A DNA stretch of 16,501 bases. It comes from RHKX01 sp964497825 (GTDB taxonomy: Bacteria > Actinomycetota > Thermoleophilia > Solirubrobacterales > 70-9). Both the position numbers and the translations under genes were made by a program. Each line of letters begins with the position of its first letter. The first letter of the stretch is position 1. A model generated the notes under the pieces. That model was not told the origin of the DNA. It searched no databases and worked only from the letters and a program-made list of their open reading frames with translations. Where the stretch lies: contig CAZCFA010000065.1 of assembly GCA_964497825.1 (NCBI GenBank), positions 1-16,501 on the forward strand, in the 5' to 3' direction. Below are positions 13,710 to 16,501 of the stretch, one piece after another.

Positions 13710-15107
13710 TCAGGCCGGGCGCGGCTCGATGTTCTGGTTGACCCGGAAGAGGTTGCCGGGGTCGTAGCGGGCCTTGATGCGAGCCAGACGATCGTAGTTG
13801 TCGCGGTAGCTCGCCCGGACCCGGTCCTGGCCCTCGTCCATCATCATGTTCACGTAGGCGCCGCCCGCGGAGTAGGGGTGCAGGGCGTCGAAGTAATCGA
13901 CGGACCACTCGCGGATCCGGTCCGCGTTCGCAGGGTCGGGGTCGACCCCGGCGAAGACCGAGCCCCAGTTGGCGTCGCGGTAGCTCCAGGCCGTGTCGGC
14001 GGCATCGATGTCGTGGACGGCGCCGTCGATCGGGTACATATGCATCGTCGACTTCATCGTCGGCATCTCGGCGCCGAAGCGGGCGTGGGCGTCGACTGCC
14101 TCATCGGGGATCTCGGCGACGAAGTCCGCCCGCCAGTACCACTGGTCGCCCGGCGGGTAGAGCCCATCGAAGGCGCTCTGCAGCGCCGGATACGGCATCG
14201 CATGGGCACCGTGGACGAGCGGCTCCGGCGTCGATTCGAGCAGCGGCGCGATCGCCTTGGCGCCCTCGTCCTCGTCGCCGATGTAGCACCAGACGACCCC
14301 GCACGCCTTGCGCAGCTGGACCTCCTCGGGAAAGGGCGGGGCGGGCGGCACGGTCGCGAAGGCGAAGAAGCCGTTGAGCTCGCGAGGCGCGTTGGGAAGG
14401 AACTCCCGGTAGGCCGACAGCACCTCCCCGCTCCGCTCGACCGGCCAGAACGTCGGGCCGCCGAAGATCGTGTCGACCTCGTGCAGGCGAAACAGGAACG
14501 AGGTGACGACGCCGAAGTTGCCGCCGCCCCCACGGATCGCCCAGAAGAGATCCGGGTTCTGCTCGGCGCTGGCGCGGACGAGCTCGCCGCTCGCGAGCAC
14601 GATCTCCGCCTCGAGCAGGTTGTCGATCGCGAGCCCGTGCTTGCGGGTCAGGTGGCCGAGGCCGCCGCCCAGCGTCAGGCCGCCGACCCCGGTGGTCGAG
14701 ATGATCCCGCTCGGGGTCGCGAGCCCGTGCTCGTTGGTGGCCCTGTCGACCTCGCCCCACGTGCAGCCGCCGCCGACGCGAACCGTGCGCGCACCGGGGT
14801 CGACGTCGATGCCGTTCAGCTGCCCGAGGTCGAGGACGAGCCCGCCGTCGCAGGTTCCGAGCCCGGCGCCGTTATGGCCGCCGCCGCGCACGGCGAGGAG
14901 CAGGTCGTGGTTGGCGGCGACCCTGACGACCTCGGCGACCGCCTCGGCGTTCGCGCAGCGGGCGATCAGCGCCGGCCGGCGGTCGATCATCGCGTTGTGG
15001 ACCTTGCGGGCCTCGTTGTAGCCGGCATCGTCGGGCCCGATCAGCTCGCCCTCGAAGCCCGCCAGATCCTCGCGCGTCGCCCGGGCGGTGTTCGCGTGCG
15101 TGCTCAT
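13710..15107 (-). CDS. Berberine-bridge-type FAD-dependent oxidoreductase
   Basis: This is a 465-residue flavoenzyme of the PCMH/BBE group (6-hydroxynicotine oxidase and berberine bridge relatives), oxidising alcohols, amines or sugars with oxygen as acceptor. The FAD domain contains AVRGGGHNGAG, where His78 is the expected 8-alpha-histidyl flavin attachment, then STTGVGGLTLGGGLGHLTRK and RGGGGNFGVVTSF. In bicovalent members a second link comes from Cys in a GWCPTVG-like motif; here the equivalent position is Ile136 (SGIISTTG), so attachment is probably single. The C-terminal BBE motif YVNMMMDEGQDRVRASYRDN and YDPGNLFRVNQNI is intact. No signal peptide is seen, suggesting a cytosolic enzyme. 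The ATG at 15107 is preceded by GAGGAG about 6 bases upstream. It is divergent from a large ATPase regulator, its possible controller. Confidence 0.93.
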   Translation of the reverse strand: MSTHANTARATREDLAGFEGELIGPDDAGYNEARKVHNAMIDRRPALIARCANAEAVAEVVRVAANHDLLLAVRGGGHNGAGLGTCDGGLVLDLGQLNGIDVDPGARTVRVGGGCTWGEVDRATNEHGLATPSGIISTTGVGGLTLGGGLGHLTRKHGLAIDNLLEAEIVLASGELVRASAEQNPDLFWAIRGGGGNFGVVTSFLFRLHEVDTIFGGPTFWPVERSGEVLSAYREFLPNAPRELNGFFAFATVPPAPPFPEEVQLRKACGVVWCYIGDEDEGAKAIAPLLESTPEPLVHGAHAMPYPALQSAFDGLYPPGDQWYWRADFVAEIPDEAVDAHARFGAEMPTMKSTMHMYPIDGAVHDIDAADTAWSYRDANWGSVFAGVDPDPANADRIREWSVDYFDALHPYSAGGAYVNMMMDEGQDRVRASYRDNYDRLARIKARYDPGNLFRVNQNIEPRPA

Positions 15108-15155
15108 GTCGCTCTCCTCATCGTCGGTCTTGCCGTCAGCGGTCCCATCGCCAGC

Positions 15156-15184
15156 ACGTTAGGAGCGGGCCGGAGCGCTGTCAT
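15156..15184 (-). promoter_or_regulatory. Promoter of the BBE oxidoreductase with an overlapping palindrome
   Basis: On the minus strand ATGACA (15184-15179) is a five-of-six match to TTGACA, followed by exactly 17 bases and TAACGT (15161-15156) as a TANNNT -10. Transcription would start near 15149, giving a leader of about 42 bases that contains the Shine-Dalgarno. The palindrome GTCATGAC (15180-15187) overlaps the -35 and is a possible operator. Confidence 0.55.
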
Positions 15185-15241
15185 GACCCGGATTGACCTA
15201 CTTTCAACCGCGGCTGGAGCGACGGCGGAGCGAGCCGATGA

Positions 15242-15258
15242 TCAGATCTGACTATCGT
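15242..15258 (+). promoter_or_regulatory. Promoter region of the AAA ATPase regulator
   Basis: TATCGT at 15253-15258 is a fair -10 element, which would put the start of transcription only about 5-11 bases before the candidate start codons (GTG 15270, ATG 15276). Just upstream is the perfect 10-base palindrome TCAGATCTGA (15242-15251). The -35 is not clear. Confidence 0.4.
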
Positions 15259-15275
15259 CCGTCGGGATCGTGGTC

Positions 15276-16501
15276 ATGGAGGGACTTCGAGGCTCCCCCG
15301 ATCCGGCTCCGGCGCTTCCGTTCGTCGGACGCGAAGGCGAGCTCGCGACGCTGCGGGCGATGATGCGGGACGCCGCCGGGGCGGGCTTGCGGACGGCGCT
15401 GGTCGGGGGCGAGCCCGGCTCCGGCAAGAGCCGCCTGGCGCGGGAGCTGGCCCGCGAGGTCGCCGACGATGGAGGCCTCGTCCTCCAGGGCGCCTGCGAC
15501 GGCGTCGTCCGGACCCCCTACGGCCCGTTCGTCGAGGCGCTGGGTCAGCTCGCGAACACGATCGAGCCGGCCGAGCTTCGCGCCGCCGCCGGCCCCGGCG
15601 GCGGCGAGCTGACCCGGGTGATCCCCGACCTTCCCGCCCGGATCGGAGCGCAGCCGCAACCGGCCGGGGGCGATCCTGACACCGAGCGCCACCGGCTCCA
15701 TCTTGCGGTCGCCGAGCTGCTCGCGGCGGTCGGCCGCCGCCGGCCGCTGCTGCTCGTCCTCGAGGACGGCCACTGGGCCGACAAGCCGACCCTGCTTTTG
15801 CTGCGGCACCTGGTTCGGACCACGGTCGAGGCGCGGCTGCTGCTCGTCGCCACCTTCCGCGACACCGAGGCCGACGTGCCGCAGGCGCTCGCCGAGGTCC
15901 TCGCCGACCTGCGCCGGGCGGACGGCGTCGCCCGGCTCGGCCTGACCGGCTTGAGCGACGTCGAGGTGGCTGAGCTGGTGCGGCGTGCGGCCGGGGCTGA
16001 ACCCGAAGCCGACCTCGACGAGCTCGGGCGAGCGATCGTCGCGATCACCGAGGGCAACCCGTTCCTGGTCTCCGAGCTGTGGCGGACGCTGGTCGAGACC
16101 GAAGCCGTCGAGGCGGCCGGAGGCACGATCCGGCTGACCCGGCCGCTCGCGGAGATCGCCACCCCGGAGAGCGTTCGCGAGGTCCTCAGCCAGCGCCTCG
16201 CGCGCCTGCGGCCGGAGACGGCCCGGATGCTGGAGGTCGCGGCGATCGCCGGCCCGGAGCTCGACCTCGAGCTGATCGGGCAGGCCTCGGGAATCGACGC
16301 CGAGGCGCTGCTCGGCGCGATCGACGATGCGATCCGGGCCGCGCTGATCGAGGAGCGCCCCTCGCACGGGATGAGCTTCGGGTTCACGCACGAGCTCGTG
16401 CGGCGAGCCCTGCACGACCGCCTCACCGCGCCGCGCCGGATCGAGCTGCACCTCCGCGTCGGCGAGGCGCTCGAGAGGACCGACGGCGCTGCTTCCGACA
16501 A
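15276..16501 (+). CDS. Large AAA ATPase signal regulator, N-terminal part (3' end outside window)
   Basis: The frame stays open from about 15270 to the window end, giving at least 408 residues. From ATG 15276 the protein starts with a Pro-rich tip, then LPFVGREGELATLRAMM, the standard entry of AAA_16-type ATPase modules. The Walker A motif GEPGSGKS is at 45-52, the Walker B LLLVLED at 158-164 followed by GHWAD, and a sensor-like VATFRDTE at 191-198. Then come GNPFLVSELWRTL and the helical VREVLSQRLARLRPETARML region typical of large LuxR (LAL/MalT-like) and related STAND regulators. The expected C-terminal TPR and LuxR-type DNA-binding parts would lie beyond the window, so the exact class is unproven. 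GTG 15270 is in frame and an equally possible start; no clear Shine-Dalgarno precedes either. It is transcribed away from the BBE oxidoreductase gene. Confidence 0.88.
   Translation, partial: MEGLRGSPDPAPALPFVGREGELATLRAMMRDAAGAGLRTALVGGEPGSGKSRLARELAREVADDGGLVLQGACDGVVRTPYGPFVEALGQLANTIEPAELRAAAGPGGGELTRVIPDLPARIGAQPQPAGGDPDTERHRLHLAVAELLAAVGRRRPLLLVLEDGHWADKPTLLLLRHLVRTTVEARLLLVATFRDTEADVPQALAEVLADLRRADGVARLGLTGLSDVEVAELVRRAAGAEPEADLDELGRAIVAITEGNPFLVSELWRTLVETEAVEAAGGTIRLTRPLAEIATPESVREVLSQRLARLRPETARMLEVAAIAGPELDLELIGQASGIDAEALLGAIDDAIRAALIEERPSHGMSFGFTHELVRRALHDRLTAPRRIELHLRVGEALERTDGAASD

Noticed and set aside
13878..15251. 457-codon plus-strand ORF opposite the BBE oxidase
   Set aside because: Antisense shadow of a well-supported gene with a good ribosome site and promoter.

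Overview
The window is high-GC, densely coding DNA from a free-living actinobacterium. Codon choice (almost all third positions G or C), many GTG starts, several genes that appear to be read from leaderless transcripts, and a relic of a GDETQD-type calcium-binding tail suggest the class Thermoleophilia (Solirubrobacterales-like). That placement is inference from style, not from a marker gene. I saw no rRNA, tRNA, CRISPR array, insertion sequence or origin, and no stretch over 300 bases lacks a gene.

Layout. 2-655: C-terminal part of adenosylhomocysteinase. 785-3130: a small four-helix membrane protein and a GMC-family flavin alcohol/sterol oxidase whose true start is unclear. 3161-6062: a potassium-uptake unit, with a 13-residue leader ORF overlapping trkA and trkA overlapping trkH. 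6140-6893 (minus): a leaderless DUF6325-like gene followed by a SHOCT-domain gene. 7024-7488: an AhpD-like carboxymuconolactone decarboxylase family protein. 7535-8225: a VapB/VapC toxin-antitoxin pair with a palindromic promoter. 8267-8341: a decayed fragment of a secreted protein. 8367-9509 (minus): a class III nucleotide cyclase with an N-terminal regulatory region. 9510-9743: a regulatory region with a striking AT-rich perfect palindrome and a possible 33-residue minus-strand gene. 9744-10703: a nitrilase-superfamily amidohydrolase. 10757-11437: a FadR-like GntR regulator. 11470-13580: a two-gene operon encoding a secreted protein with blade-like repeats and a six-helix membrane protein, neither of which I recognise. 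13710-15107 (minus): a berberine-bridge-type flavin oxidoreductase. 15276-end: the N-terminal part of a large AAA ATPase regulator, divergent from it.

The most interesting result is at 10757-13580. The regulator keeps the residues that contact DNA in E. coli FadR (two recognition-helix arginines, a further arginine and the wing histidine). Immediately downstream, over the -35 region of the unknown operon's leaderless promoter, lies a perfect 7-1-7 palindrome, ACTGGTCCGACCAGT, of the classical FadR operator type. A fatty-acyl-CoA-responsive switch controlling an undescribed secreted/membrane pair is the working hypothesis. Second is the perfect 10-7-10 AT-rich palindrome at 9685-9711, which matches no operator I can name.
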